Shown here in pieces: positions 36,131 through 48,114 of a stretch of DNA of 64,000 bases (its first letter is position 1; every line of letters begins with the position of its first letter). The notes under the pieces were generated by a model, which saw only the letters and a program-made list of their open reading frames with translations, did no database searches and had not been told where the DNA came from. Location of the stretch: positions 37,319,001 to 37,383,000 of the forward strand of contig NC_037090.1 in the NCBI RefSeq assembly GCF_002994745.2, read 5' to 3'. This DNA comes from Rosa chinensis. Lineage: Eukaryota > Streptophyta > Magnoliopsida > Rosales > Rosaceae. The translations under genes and the position numbers were made by a program.

Positions 36131-39100
36131 AATCATTTTTTTTTGGCATTGAAGAAACATTACAGAAGAAACAAAGGAAAGCAGAAAACGAAAAAACAAG
36201 AAAGCAAGAAACAGCTCTATAAGCCTAGCTAAGGAGGGGCTGCAACATCGTAAAGCAAAATAAGCATTAGGGAGGGGGGAGGATTGGAGCACCAATCAAC
36301 AGGACACACCCTACGTAAAGCCATGGAAGCCACCAGATGATCAGCAGCAACATTGGCTTTTCTAGTGACCCAACGCCAGTTAACACGATGAAACGGCAGG
36401 CAAGAGCTCGAATGCGAGTAACAATCTGAGCAGCCGTCCAGTCCACTGTTGAGAGGGGGTTTTGTAGAGCTGAAATGAGAGTCAAGGAGTCAGATTCCAG
36501 ATGAAGAGAAGAGAGGGAGAGGGAAGAGGCTGCGTTGAGGCCAAGCTCGATTGCTAGAGCTTCAGTAGCCAATGGAGAAGAAGTAAAATCGAACCTGGAG
36601 GAGCCCCCCACTATGACTCTAGATGGATCACGTATCACTATTGTCAGTCCACAAGAGTTTAAATCCGCATCCCAGGCCGCATCCATATTTAACTTAAGAG
36701 AACCACAATGAGGAGTAGACCAATGGTTCTCCTTGGTGGTCAGATCAAAGATGCAAGAGTGACGCGTAGGAAGTAGGTTCAGAGGGATCTGAAGGAATTC
36801 CTTCGAAGCAGCATAGGAAAGAGCAGCCACAATTGAAGGGTTACAAAGAGCATGCTTAAAAACGAGATTGCACCTTTGTTTCTAAATGAACCACATAAGG
36901 AAAGCAACGTGGGTGGGAAATTAAGCATCAGCCAAAGCCAAACCATTGTCAGGATCAAACAAAGCCAGCAGCCAATTGTCAAAAGTGGTGATTGCTTGAG
37001 TGTCAATACAGTAACTAAGGGGATGTGCAAACCAGGTCTGAATGACCAACGGACAAAGAAGTAACCCATGTTCAATTGTCTCAGGAAGAGAGTCACACAG
37101 AGGGCAAATAGAGGTAGCAGCCAGGTGTCTTCTAAATCTGTTAAAGTTTGTAGCCAAAACGTTGGATGCTGCACGCCACAAGAAGAACTTGATTCTGGAA
37201 AGGACACCAACTTTCCAGATCCACCTCCAAACATTTGGGTGTATTTGATGGGACTAATGGGGATGACAAATGAGAGTCGGAATGAACTTCGAGATGGCGA
37301 ATTTATAACCAGATTTGACAGTGTAATCCCCCGATGCGGAGGCAGACCAAATTAACTTATCCAAATCAAGAGCGGGGCCAAACTAAGTAGCACAAATTGC
37401 AATGATAACCTCAAGAGGGAGTAGAGATTGTAGTGCAGGCAGATTCCACGTGTTTGAGGATTTGTCAATCAGTGAGGATACAGGAGTAAATGGAGCATGA
37501 AGGGGCATAAGGGAACTTAAATTAAAGTTCGGGTGTCATGGAATCCAGTTGTCACACCAAAGGTTAACATCATCCCCAAAACCAATCTGCCAAAGAGAGC
37601 CATCTAAAAGGAGGGTTCTACCCTCTAGCAGACTAGACCGTGCCCGAGAAGGGGACGGTCCTCGAACTACATGGAGAAAGGAATAGTGTGGAAAATACAA
37701 ACTTTTCAAAATCCAAGCCCACAATGCTTGAGGATTGGATAAGAGTCGCCAACCTTGTTTAGCTAGAAGAGCGATGTCGAAATCTGCAAGGCTGTGAAAG
37801 CCAGGGCCTCTAACAGATTTTGGAAGGCCAAGCATTTCCCATTTCTTCCAGTGTATTCCCGACTTAGATGAGCTATTCCCCCACCTGAAATTGGCAAGGG
37901 AGGAGGAAATCTTGTTACATATCATGGTGGGAAACTTGAAGACACTTATAGGGTAAGTAGGAATAGCAAGCGCGACCACTTTAATCATGATCTCCTTCCC
38001 CGCCTGTGAAAGGGTTGATTGGTTCCAGCCCTCAATTTTTTTTTTTATCAATTCTCTCTTTTACATAATTCAAAGCTGAGATCTTTGACCGACACCAAAT
38101 CATTGGGAGGCCCAAATAAGAACCCGAGTTCATCACTTCTTTCATCCCCAAGATATGGCTAATCAAATGAACAATTTTCGGTCTGGTGTTGGGACTAAAG
38201 TATAAGGAGGACTTCTGAAGATTTATTGATTGACCAGAAGTAGTGCAGTACAAATGAAGAGTGTCTGATAATACCTCACAATTGTATAAGGTAGCTTTTA
38301 GAAAGAAAATTGAATTATTAGCAAAGAAGAGGTGACTAATTACGGGCCATCCTGACCAAGCTTAACAGCATCAAGAAGACGGTTTTGGTAGAGCCTTCTA
38401 ATCATTGACAAAAGAACATCATTGATGAATAGAAATAGAAAAGGGGAGAGAGGGTCTCCCTTTCTTAACCTCTTTGTAGGCCTAAACTTCCTGCCTGGAG
38501 TTCCATTAACCAACAAAGATATAGAGACAGAAGTAACACAAGCCATTACTAATCGAACCCAGCAACGACGAAACCCCATTTCTAGTAAAACCAATTCCAA
38601 AAACTTCTAGTAAATGCGGTCATAAGCCTTATTCATGTCTAATTTCATAGCAAACTGTCCAAAACCAGATTTCACGGTGGAAGCATTTATGAGCGACCAG
38701 TATATTGTCTTGGATTTGTCTACAATAAACAAAGGCAGATTGGTTTTCCGAAATAAGATCCGGCATGGAGGGACGAAGTCGGTTGGAAATGATTTTTGTG
38801 AGGATTTTGTAAGCAAAGTTTCATAAACCAATAGGACGAAATTGAAAAGCATGCTCAGGGGTTTCCACTTTTAGAATGAGGGCAATAAAGGTGCAGTTGA
38901 ACTGGTCAGGCAGGGACATAGCCGCAAAGGATTGAGAAGTGGCCTCTTTGACAACGATCTTGACAATATCCCAATAGGAGTGGTAAAAGGTACCAGAGAA
39001 TCCATCGGGGCCAGGGGCCTTGAGCGCACCAAGTTGAAAAACTGCATCCCTTACTTCTTGAAGAGAAATATCATGCAACAGAGTATTATTCATTTCCTGG

Positions 39101-39540
39101 GCGACAGCTGGCTCCACAAAGTCCAGGACAATGTCAATATTAGTACGGTTAGAGGCAGTATACATTTCCTGAATGTAATGATTCAAATGAGTCACAATAG
39201 CATATTCAGACAGTAACCATAAAACAACATCATCTTTTAGGCGAAGAATTTTGTCCCTGTATCTATGCATGATAGCGGTCTGATGGAAATAATGAGTGTT
39301 CTAATCACCATGGGCAAGCCAAGAGATGCGGGAACGTTTCTTCCAATAGATTTCTTCTAGCAACCAAAGAGAGGCAATATGATTTGAAGTGGTACAAATG
39401 TCATCCTGGGTCTCTTCCGTTTCTAACTCTAACAGAGTTTGGATCTTTTGAATGCCATAAGAAACCTGTTTACCAAAATTCGGGAAGGTAGCTTTAGCCC
39501 AATGAGAAAGGCCTGATTTGCATTGATCAATCATTTGGAC
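36131..39540 (-). mobile_element. L1-type LINE, 5'-truncated and frameshifted
   Basis: Minus-strand order: YWKKRSRISWLAHGD (39310), RT domain 0-2 GALKAPGPDGFSGTFY (39000-39050), FAMKLDMNKAYDRIY (38610-38655), RLRKGDPLSPFLFLF (38440-38490), the post-RT thumb LNYVKERI and IEGWNQSTLSQAGKEIMIK (38020-38060), the zinc-finger-like zf-RVT region (ICPLCDSLPETIEHGLLLC, 37065-37120), and an RNase H domain (LKLNMDAAWDADLNSCGL, LHLESDSLTLISAL; 36430-36700). Several frameshifts and stops separate these. The endonuclease ORF is absent, as expected of incomplete reverse transcription. The 3' end is marked by a short T run on the plus strand at 36135-36144. I did not find a convincing target duplication. Confidence 0.88.
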
Positions 39541-39877
39541 AATTGCATTAATATAACATTCAATTAAACTTTTTTTTTCTTTATGTTACCAACATAATTC
39601 TATAATTCACCTAAAAAATTAAGTAAAAATAATTAATTTCTATATATAGCCCTATCATTTAATACAAAAGTAAATTCAAAACAAATTGATTTGGAATTTT
39701 CTTAAACTAAATTCTAGGGCTGTCACTTGGTTTGGTAATTACCAAACCAATCGAATACTAATAGAAGTTTCAGGTTTGGTAAACCAACTTTTTGGTAACA
39801 GAGACTGATAAAACCGAAATTAAAAATTACAGAAAAAGTTGGTTTGGTTTTGGTAAATACCAAGTCTACCGATTATC

Positions 39878-40169
39878 TAAATAATACCTTCATATTCTAT
39901 AGTTTTCAATATACATACATGTATATTAAGAAATAAACATAAAAATTTTCATAATTGTATGGACATTACTACATATAGTACATTAATAATACATGTATTT
40001 TAAGTGACTTGGTCAAAGATGGTTAAATAATACCTTCATATTCTATAGTTTTCAATATACATACATGTATATTAAGAAATAAACATAAAAATTTTCATAA
40101 TTGTATGGACATTACTACATATAGTACATTAATAATACATGTATTTTAAGTGACTTGGTCAAAGATGGT
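39878..40169. repeat. Two perfect 146-bp tandem copies
   Basis: 39878-40023 and 40024-40169 appear identical base for base by eye. They lie inside the left arm of the hAT element, just before the retroposon insertion. The lack of differences points to a recent duplication (or an assembly artefact). Confidence 0.85.
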
Positions 40170-40176
40170 TAAATAA

Positions 40177-41487
40177 CCAAAGTTCAATGATTTAAGTACA
40201 AATCTCAAGCTTTATTGGAGCTTGTTTCCATTAACTATTGAGATTATAAAAAATATGAGAGCTCTCGCTCTCTCCCCTTTGCGGCAGCTAACCCTAGGGT
40301 TTCGCCATCCAATTAATTTTCTTGGATTGCAACGATGGCGTTTGTAGTCCCTGGCTGTCGAGTTTTTTGGACTCAAGAATCTCTCCTCTTCAACCTTCGG
40401 GCTGCTGCACCCTAGTCTTGTCGTTTTGCCGATGGGATTCAAACCTTTCGGGCTTTGCTCATGATCACTCTGTTTCAATGATGGTGGTGATGGGCGGCAC
40501 CGTGATCAGGTGGATCCAAACCAAACTTGGGATCCTGGTTCTATCAACTCTGAGTCCGGATCTTTTCAGTTTGGGGGGATATGGTTTCTAGGTGCCGCTG
40601 CAGGGCTTCGGCTGTGGAAGGTGTCAATGTATTTGGATCCTCTTCGGCGGCGATTGGTGCTTGGTGGTTGAAGGATCTGCCGTTGGGACTCTGGATCTAT
40701 TGTCTGTCTGGCTCTGTTAGCAGTGCAATGATGTGGCTTGGTAGGACGGCTGACAATGGTGCCATGTCCTCCCATCGAAGAGTTTTCCGAGTTGTGGCGC
40801 GGCGGAACAGGATGAGGAGTGTTGGGGCTACGTGCGGATGGTGGCGGCGCCGCCGTAGGTCCTTTCACTGGTGACATTCGACGGCTGTAGTGGGAGCACA
40901 GACAGGTGGGTGTCCAGAGAAGATCTGATGGGTGCCCATGTACTTGGGTGTCCAAATCATATTCAAATGGGCTTAGGCTTTTGTCAAGTTTGCTTTGGCA
41001 GATTTGACTTTGGTCTCGGGCCAGATTTGGATCAGTATTTGGGACCCGGGTCGCATTCCAATCCGGATCCTTGATCCGAGACAGATGCTCATGTTAATAA
41101 GGTATTGGTTGTGGTACTTAGGAGTTCGTTTGCTAATTTTCTAGTTTTTGACACCCTCGGTTACTTTCGAACTCCTGGTGGGTGAATCACCTCTCCTAGG
41201 TGATCATATCATCGGTTACGGTTACATTTACCTTTACACTGCTCTTGTGACATATGCAGTGCGACGATGTCGTTCGGCATCAAGTCACATCCTGGTTACC
41301 TTTCTTTCTGGATGCATCTGTGCATCTTGTTATCCTTTATTGTTTTCTTTTCATTATAGATGCGTTTGTGCATCTTGTTATGTTTTATTGTTTTCTTTCG
41401 ATACTTCTGCATCGCTCCATGTACTCTTCAGTTTGCATTTAATATAGTTTGTCGTCTTTCCCTGCAAAAAAAAAAAAAAAAAAAAAG
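40177..41487 (+). mobile_element. Poly(A) retroposon, 1.3 kb, unknown family
   Basis: Ends in an A run (41466-41486) and is flanked by a perfect 13-bp duplication GATGGTTAAATAA (40164-40176 and 41488-41500), the signature of target-primed reverse transcription by LINE machinery. No long frame is open; the first part has CTCTCGCTCTCTCCCC and CTAACCCTAGGGTTTCGCC, and the 3' part has two near-identical 60-bp units (GCATCTTGTTAT, 41319-41400). It could be an internally deleted LINE, a large SINE-like family or a retrocopy of a non-coding RNA. Confidence 0.8.
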
Positions 41488-41965
41488 GATGGTTAAATAA
41501 GCTAGTTTTATTGAAAATGGTTAAAACTTGATGTCATATGTACAAAAGAAAGCTATAATAAGTAGATGAAATACAAAGTTTACGACTATAAAATTGAAAA
41601 ACCTAATATTGTTCATTCTAATCTATACGGGAAATATCACCAATGGTCACTGAGTTATGACTTATTTGACACTTAACTCACTGTATTTTCAACAATATCA
41701 CTTAACTCACTCAGTTTTACATCCGTCTTTCACTTAACTCACTGCCGTTAATTCTACTGTTAGAAGCCGTTAAAATTGAGGTTATATTTGTCAAAACACT
41801 TAAAAATCAATTTTAACTTAAAAAAACTACATTTATTAGATTTTTTTCAATTTTTTTAAATTTCAAATTAAAAATGATTTTTTTTAACTTAAATATAATT
41901 TGAAAAAAGTTAGAAATGCATTTTTTTAGTGTTCAGACAAATATACCCTCAATTTACATTTATTA

Positions 41966-42183
41966 TGTTGTAGAGAAACTGAAATTGAGAGGAATTTGCT
42001 GTGTGTTCTCATTGATAATAGGGGCCTCTTTATATAGAGGATTACAATGCATAGAATTTCAATCATACAAGGAAAGTAATTCTACATTGATTAGGATTCT
42101 AGATCCTTCTAATTAAATCCTATTACCACTAGCTCAAGTAACCTAGAGTATGGGCCAAACACAAATTAGGTTTTCCTTGAACA
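41966..42183 (-). repeat. 3' LTR of copia-2 (minus orientation)
   Basis: 218 bp, TGTTGTAGAG..CTTGAACA; inverse of the copia-1 LTR sequence. Confidence 0.9.
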
Positions 42184-42192
42184 CTCCCCCTT

Positions 42193-45100
42193 GTGTTGCC
42201 CAAACGCGATGCTTCTCTCATTGCCTCGTTAAAAACCTTGCCGAGTAACAAAAACCCAGTGGGACAAAAATAACCTCGGTCGAAGGGGAAAAAGAGCACA
42301 ACACACCCTTCACATTTCGAGGTGAACATGTATACATCTCCCCCTGATGTCTGCGCCTCCCCCTGATGACTACGATCATGGGAGTTCAGATAATTTCCGC
42401 AAGCCAATTCTTGCCACATGTTTCTCGAACGTGGAATTGGGCAATGAGTTAGTAAATAAGTCTGCCTCACTGTCCTCAGATTGAATCTAGTTCACTTTGA
42501 TCTCGAGGAGTGTCTGTTGTTGCTGATTATGCTTGGTGTTATCACTTTTGATGTAGCCTTGCCTCATTTGTTCAAAACAAGTAGCATTATCCTAAATGCT
42601 CGTAGGCTCATCTGTGGTAGACTTCAAACCACAATTGTTCGAACATGCGTAATTATGAATCCAATCCATATTCATTCACGAACCACTTCATGAAGAGTAA
42701 TGATCTTTGCCTTGTTCGAAGATATAGCGACTACGATCTGTTCTGTAGACCTCCAATATATCACGGCCTTTTCCCATGGTGAACACTTAACCAGTTTGAG
42801 AGCGACCATTGTGTGGGTCAGAGAGATACCCAACATTAGCAAAACCTTCCAAAACACATGTCGTTTTGGGATGGGGATAGAGAACGCAGGCCAGCGTTGG
42901 CAGCGTTTCTGGTGTGTGATGGGTCCAAATCCATCATCTCTTTGTAGGGATAGAACAAGCCCATATCATTCATACATCTCAAGTATCGAAAGATATCTTT
43001 TACACCAATCCAATGGCGTCACGTTGGCGCAGAGCTATATCTAGCTAACAAGTTCACAACATATGAGATGTCTGGTCTTGTGCATTGAGATAAGTACAAT
43101 AATGCGCCTATTGTACTAAGTAAGGCACCTCTGCCTCTAGCACATCTTCGTCATCATCCTTTCGACGAAGAGGAACCTTTTCAGGATCAAGACTACAGAC
43201 AATCATGGGGGTGCTTGCAGTTTTGACCTTGTCAAAATGCCTAAGCATCTATCAACACGATGCTCAAGTTCCAAACCGAGACATAATCGTGTTCTCCCAA
43301 AATCCTTCATCTCAAACTACGGATTTCAAGTGTTCAGCGGTTTCCCTTAACTCTTTAAGGGCTTCTAATGAAGATCATGTCCAACATGAACCGCGATAGA
43401 ATCCGAAACTTGTTATAGAAACGCGTGGACATATCCCTTCCCAATCAAGTAGTCACTTTAGTGAGCGTTTCAACCTCTTTGTAAACGCGCTCCATGGTCT
43501 AGAGCTACTTGACTTGGGTAAATAAAGTTCACCATGAACCTTCATGTATATTCCATATCTAGATCCCTATAGAGATACGTAGTGACCGCATTTGTAAGCT
43601 GCATGTTCAGTTATTCGGAAACTACCAAACTGACAAGGTAGTGGAGTGCAGTGACATCCATTACGAGAGAATATGTCTCATCGTAGTCGATTCCAGGGCG
43701 TTTTGTGAAAAGCCTTGCGCCATAAGGCCAGATTACCATCTCTTTTTCTCACTACGCTTTCTAACGAAGACCCATTAGTCAACAGGTTTTATATTAAGAG
43801 GTGTTGGCATCTCTAGCTCGAAAACCTTCCTCTTCGTTAGAGAATCCATCTTAACCTGGATCGCATCTTTCCATTTAGGCCGAAAATTCTCTACGTTGGC
43901 ATTCATTCATCAACGGAGCGTGATTCGATATCATCTGACTCAACAAACTCACGCAACGAAATACGCAACTACATCATCAATTATGATGGAGTTTCTATCC
44001 CACGTCTCATGTACACTAGTGTAATTTTCATAGAGCTCTATATTCTCAGGAATAGGTTCTGACGTTGAGGCATCCCCCAACGATAACCATAACCTGGAAG
44101 ATACTCATGAGACGGATTTTGAGTGTCGATGATCAAAGGATTGGAATGTGCCAAAGTATCCTTCGAACCCACGGGCCTCCCACGCATCCTAGCTTGGGCC
44201 ATGGCCTGTAACGCCAGGGTGCCACTATCTTTGGTGTTGGCGCCATACCCACCTCCGTGTGTGGTGGCGCTACGTCATCTCGTAGGGACGTCCTTCCTTG
44301 CAGGTTTGTTTGCAGCATATTTGTGTGCTCTCGTCACTTTAATAGGGATCGAGATGAGACATAGTGGGGACAGGCCACGACAATTTCTGTCGTTCCTGTT
44401 GAACATTCGTGTTCTTATCTCCCCCTAACGACGGGAAGATTGTCTCATCAAAGTGACAACCCGCAAATCTAGCGGTAAAGAGATCGTCTTGCAAGGGCAT
44501 TAAGTGGCAGACGATTTTTGGAGTCGCAAATCCAACGTAGTTGCCCATTCGTCTGTAAGGACCAATCATAGAGCACTGTGGCGGCGCAATTGGCACATAA
44601 ATGGCTCACTCAAATGTGCGTAAGTACAAAATACGTGTACCCAGTCACTAGCTGTAACGCAGAGGTACCATTGAGTGGCGGTAGGTCGTAGATGAATTAG
44701 CATAGCTGCATGCGATATTGCATCACCCCAAGCGGATGTAAGAAGATTGGTGCGCATTACCAATGTTCGGACTACCATCGTAGTCGTTTCCGCGAGACCA
44801 ATTGGGTGTGTACATGGGAATGTGATGTCCAACATCAGTCCCAAATGCAATAACCATCGAAAGTCTTCGATGTAAGCTCACTAGCATAGTTAAATCCAAT
44901 TGACTGAATAGGATGATTTGGGGAGTAAGCCCATTGTCATATGATATGTGCTAGGAGTGTAGCATAAGCAGCATTTATAGGTGGACAATGGCACAACACG
45001 TGACCAGTGTGTTTGCGTGTCAACCAACATCATAAAATATTTAAGCGTCCGCAAGTTGGTTGAATCAATCCACAAAATCCCTACTGATTCTTTGTAAGAA

Positions 45101-45700
45101 CAGAATGAGTATTGTCATATCCTTTGCAGAGGACGGTCTCAGTCCTAATTTCCCTAAGGAACGGGCTTTGTAAAGATGTCCGTGTGAAGTCTTTGTAGAC
45201 GGATCATCATATCATGACTAGGATGATCGATCCTGTCATGACAAAGCCAATATGTGTCTAAATCCGAGAGATCTTCTCTCATAACTTTATTGGATTTAAT
45301 GGCTCGAATAGTGACATAAAGTCCACTAGAGAGACATATAAACTTCTCTAAAATGCGTCTTTGTTCGCAATCATTAGAGGTAATGTAAAGGAACTCATTT
45401 CCGTTCTCTACATGCATTTTCTCATGGAATTCGTTGGCTATTCATAGGTGTGATTTTCCCTATGAGTGTAGAGAGCTTTTGCGACAATAATCAAGGTGCC
45501 TTTTGGCAAGGGGAACTTGGGCTATTCCATGTCCTTGAATTAATATTGATGGCCTAGCCATCGTAGTCACAAAGTAATATGCTTAGAATCAAAATTGAGT
45601 CATAATGAAAAGAACTTGAGATTTTATTCATAAGCCAACGGAGTACATCATTGTTTCTATGATCAAAGAAAATCTAATGCAATAAAAAGTAATATGGCAA
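42193..45700 (-). pseudogene. Copia-2 pol relic
   Basis: The same broken words as in copia-1, in the same order (WLCHDRIDHPSHDMMIRL at about 45200; WIDSTNLRTLKYFMML at 45030-45075; SAWGDAISHAAMLI near 44710; GFATPKIVCHLMPLQDD near 44510; SWEKAVIYWRSTEQ-type RNase H region near 42760). Relative to copia-1 about 220 bp is missing near 45170. Several stops fall at matching places in both copies. Confidence 0.8.
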
Positions 45701-45730
45701 TCGCCTACATCTCTTGGAAAATAAAAAGAC

Positions 45731-46819
45731 TTAATCAAAATCGCCAGTTTCTGGGTCTTGATCCTTGTAGTCTTCCACCCTTAGATCTAGATCACCATCT
45801 TGATCTTCTTGTGCCATGTAATTTGCTTCCCTTGCTTCACGATACGTCTTGTATGCGTTTGCAACATTCTGGGGTGCGGTACATGTTTTGGCCCAATGTT
45901 CAGTTGATCCACATCGAAAACAAACATCATTATGGTCAGGCTCCCTTGATCGAGGCGCCATTGGGGCGCGATTTGGACAACCTAGGCTTTTGGTGGCATT
46001 ACCACCATGGTCGGAGGCTCCGCCTCTCTCTCTCTTTACACGTTGACCTCCACGGTTCCGTGCACGCCTCTCTTGGCGATTTCCTTCCTCTTTAGGGCGA
46101 ACATATGGACCAAAATGTCCAGAATTGTCCCTACTCTTAGGGTTTCGCTCCTTGCGTCCTCCATTGGGGGCGCAACTATAGTTAGACTCTGGAATAGGCT
46201 TAGTTCCCACGGGTCTAGCATTATAGTTCTTCACAAGAATATTATCGTGCTTTTCAGCTACGTTCATGGCGCCAATGAGCTCATGAAACCTTGTGATGCG
46301 TCCTGCATTTACATCAATCCGATAATTCTTTGAAATCATCAGTGCAGAGACGGGGAAGGTAGAGAGAGTCTTCTCGATCAACATCGTATCAGTTATGGCT
46401 TGGCCACAAAACTCCATCAGAGACTTGATACGAAGAGCTTCCGAGTTGTAATCAAGCACAGACTTGAAATCACAAAAGCGGAGGCTATGCCATCGCACTT
46501 CTAAATCAGGAAGCAGGGAGTCACGAACGTTGCCAAATCGCTGCTCAAGTTCTACCCATAGCTTTCTTGGGTCTTCCTCATTGAGGTATTCATTTTGGAG
46601 CGCGTCATTCATGTGCCTTGTCATGAGAATTATGGCTTTAGCTTGTTTTGCTTCGAAAGCAGTAGCTTGCTCAATGGAGAGCACGTTCTGACCAGGCTCT
46701 TGGATGGTTCCCAGAAGTCCATCAGCCTTAAGATGTTGGCGCACATCTCGGACCCACCTATGGTATCCTGCGCCAGTTGTTTCTAGTGGAACGAAGTTCA
46801 ACTTGTTCAGGTTACTCAT
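45731..46819 (-). CDS. Copia-2 Gag, intact, with CCHC zinc knuckle
   Basis: A 362-residue uninterrupted frame from the ATG at 46819 (MSNLNKLNFVPLETTGAGYH). The UBN2-type capsid part (HMNDALQNEYLNEEDPRKLW, MLIEKTLSTFPVSALMISKN) is followed by an Arg/Gly-rich basic segment and one zinc knuckle, CFRCGSTEHWAKTC, then an acidic tail. It would build particles around element RNA in the cytoplasm. The stop lies at 45731-45733, and no protease is fused in frame downstream. The start is set by homology with copia-1 at 12126. Confidence 0.88.
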   Translation of the reverse strand: MSNLNKLNFVPLETTGAGYHRWVRDVRQHLKADGLLGTIQEPGQNVLSIEQATAFEAKQAKAIILMTRHMNDALQNEYLNEEDPRKLWVELEQRFGNVRDSLLPDLEVRWHSLRFCDFKSVLDYNSEALRIKSLMEFCGQAITDTMLIEKTLSTFPVSALMISKNYRIDVNAGRITRFHELIGAMNVAEKHDNILVKNYNARPVGTKPIPESNYSCAPNGGRKERNPKSRDNSGHFGPYVRPKEEGNRQERRARNRGGQRVKRERGGASDHGGNATKSLGCPNRAPMAPRSREPDHNDVCFRCGSTEHWAKTCTAPQNVANAYKTYREAREANYMAQEDQDGDLDLRVEDYKDQDPETGDFD

Positions 46820-47896
46820 CCTGAAAAACAACACAAGATTAGGGTTAGTTTCGGAGCGAAAAGGCTACCACGAAAAACTATTAAATTTCTGAGCGTAGTC
46901 GCTTCCAAGAAATTAGGAATTTTCTGAGCGTAGTTGCTTCCAAGAAAATCCGATTCCAAGAGGGATTTTGGATTAGATCGAAACAACGATATATGTGGTC
47001 GATCGTTTTCTTCTTAACAAACTTTAAGTTTGGAGGACTTTACAAGCTCCAAGCTTGGAGTGAGCACGAACCCCCCACAGTTCGGCTTTTGGTCTCCCCT
47101 ATAAAGAAGAAAAGGGGGGTAGAAGAAGGGATTTTGGAAGTCCCCGAAAAAGAAGAAGAAATTGAAAAACTTCACAAAAAACGGGAACTTTTAGAAAAGT
47201 TTACCTTAAAAGATGGCCGGAAAAGTGTACGCCGGAAAGTACTGTAGCTGCCGGAGTTACTGTAGCTGACCGGAAAAGTCGCCCAAAAGTGGCCGGAAAA
47301 GTCACCGGAATTTGGTCACCGGAGGTGGCCGGAAAATGGTGGTGGCCGGCGATGGTCGCTAGCCGGAGCTGCTGCGGGGCTGCTGCGCTGGTGCTGCCGA
47401 GGGCCTGCGCTGGTGCTGTCGAGAGCTGTCGACAGATGCGCGCGGGGGGTTGCCGAGGTTCTGTCGAGGTCCTGCCGAGGATCTGCGGAGGGTTTGCGCG
47501 CAGGTACTGCCGAGGGTGCTGGACGAGGCGGTTCAGGGGTCTGCTGCAGTTCCGGTGGCCGGTTCAGTTACTTTTCGGCCGGTTCTGGAGATGAAATTTC
47601 TGGTGAAGGATTCCGGAGCTCTGATGCCGGTATTACCCAACTATGAAGGTGGAAGGTGACCTGGAACTATGCGAACAGTTCAGAGATTGTTCTTATTTTC
47701 TAGAGACCGGTTTAGAGCTTTTCAGGCCGGTTCCGGTGAATCCGCCGCCGGTTCTGGGCTCCTGGGATTGATTTCTTCAAGTTTTGAGATGGAGACAGAA
47801 AAGGCTTTAAGATTTTGTATTCGGATTCAAGGTTTTTAGCTTCTTGAATTAGGGTTTGGCTATTTGCTTCAGGGTTAGGGCTTCGTGCTGATAACG

Positions 47897-48114
47897 TGTC
47901 GTAGAGAAACTGAAATTGAGAGGAATTTGCTGTGTGTTCTCATTGATAATAGGGGCCTCTTTATATAGAGGATTACAATGCATAGAATCTCAATCATACA
48001 AGGAAAGTAATTCTACATTGATTAGGATTCTAGATCCTTCTAATTAAATCCTATTACCACTAGCTCAAGTAACCTAGAGTTTGGGCTAAACACAAATTAG
48101 GTTTTCCTTGAACA
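47897..48114 (-). repeat. 5' LTR of copia-2 (minus orientation)
   Basis: 218 bp; pairs with 41966-42183. The primer site CGTTATCAGCACGAAGCCC (minus strand) abuts it at 47896. Confidence 0.9.

Larger units (their letters stand above)
41966..48114 (-). mobile_element. Ty1/copia-type element copia-2, same family as copia-1
   Basis: LTRs 41966-42183 and 47897-48114 (218 bp each, about four differences) are flanked by a perfect 5-bp duplication TATTA (41961-41965 and 48115-48119). On the minus strand: LTR, primer site CGTTATCAGCACGAAGCCC, leader, an intact gag, a decayed pol, polypurine tract (AAGGGGGAG on the minus strand near 42184-42192), LTR. The young LTRs together with a ruined pol imply that it was mobilised in trans. 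Confidence 0.92.

Noticed and set aside
36131..39540. Target-site duplication for the LINE
   Set aside because: Flanking words (ATGCAATTTC left, ACAATTGCAT right) are too weakly similar to claim.
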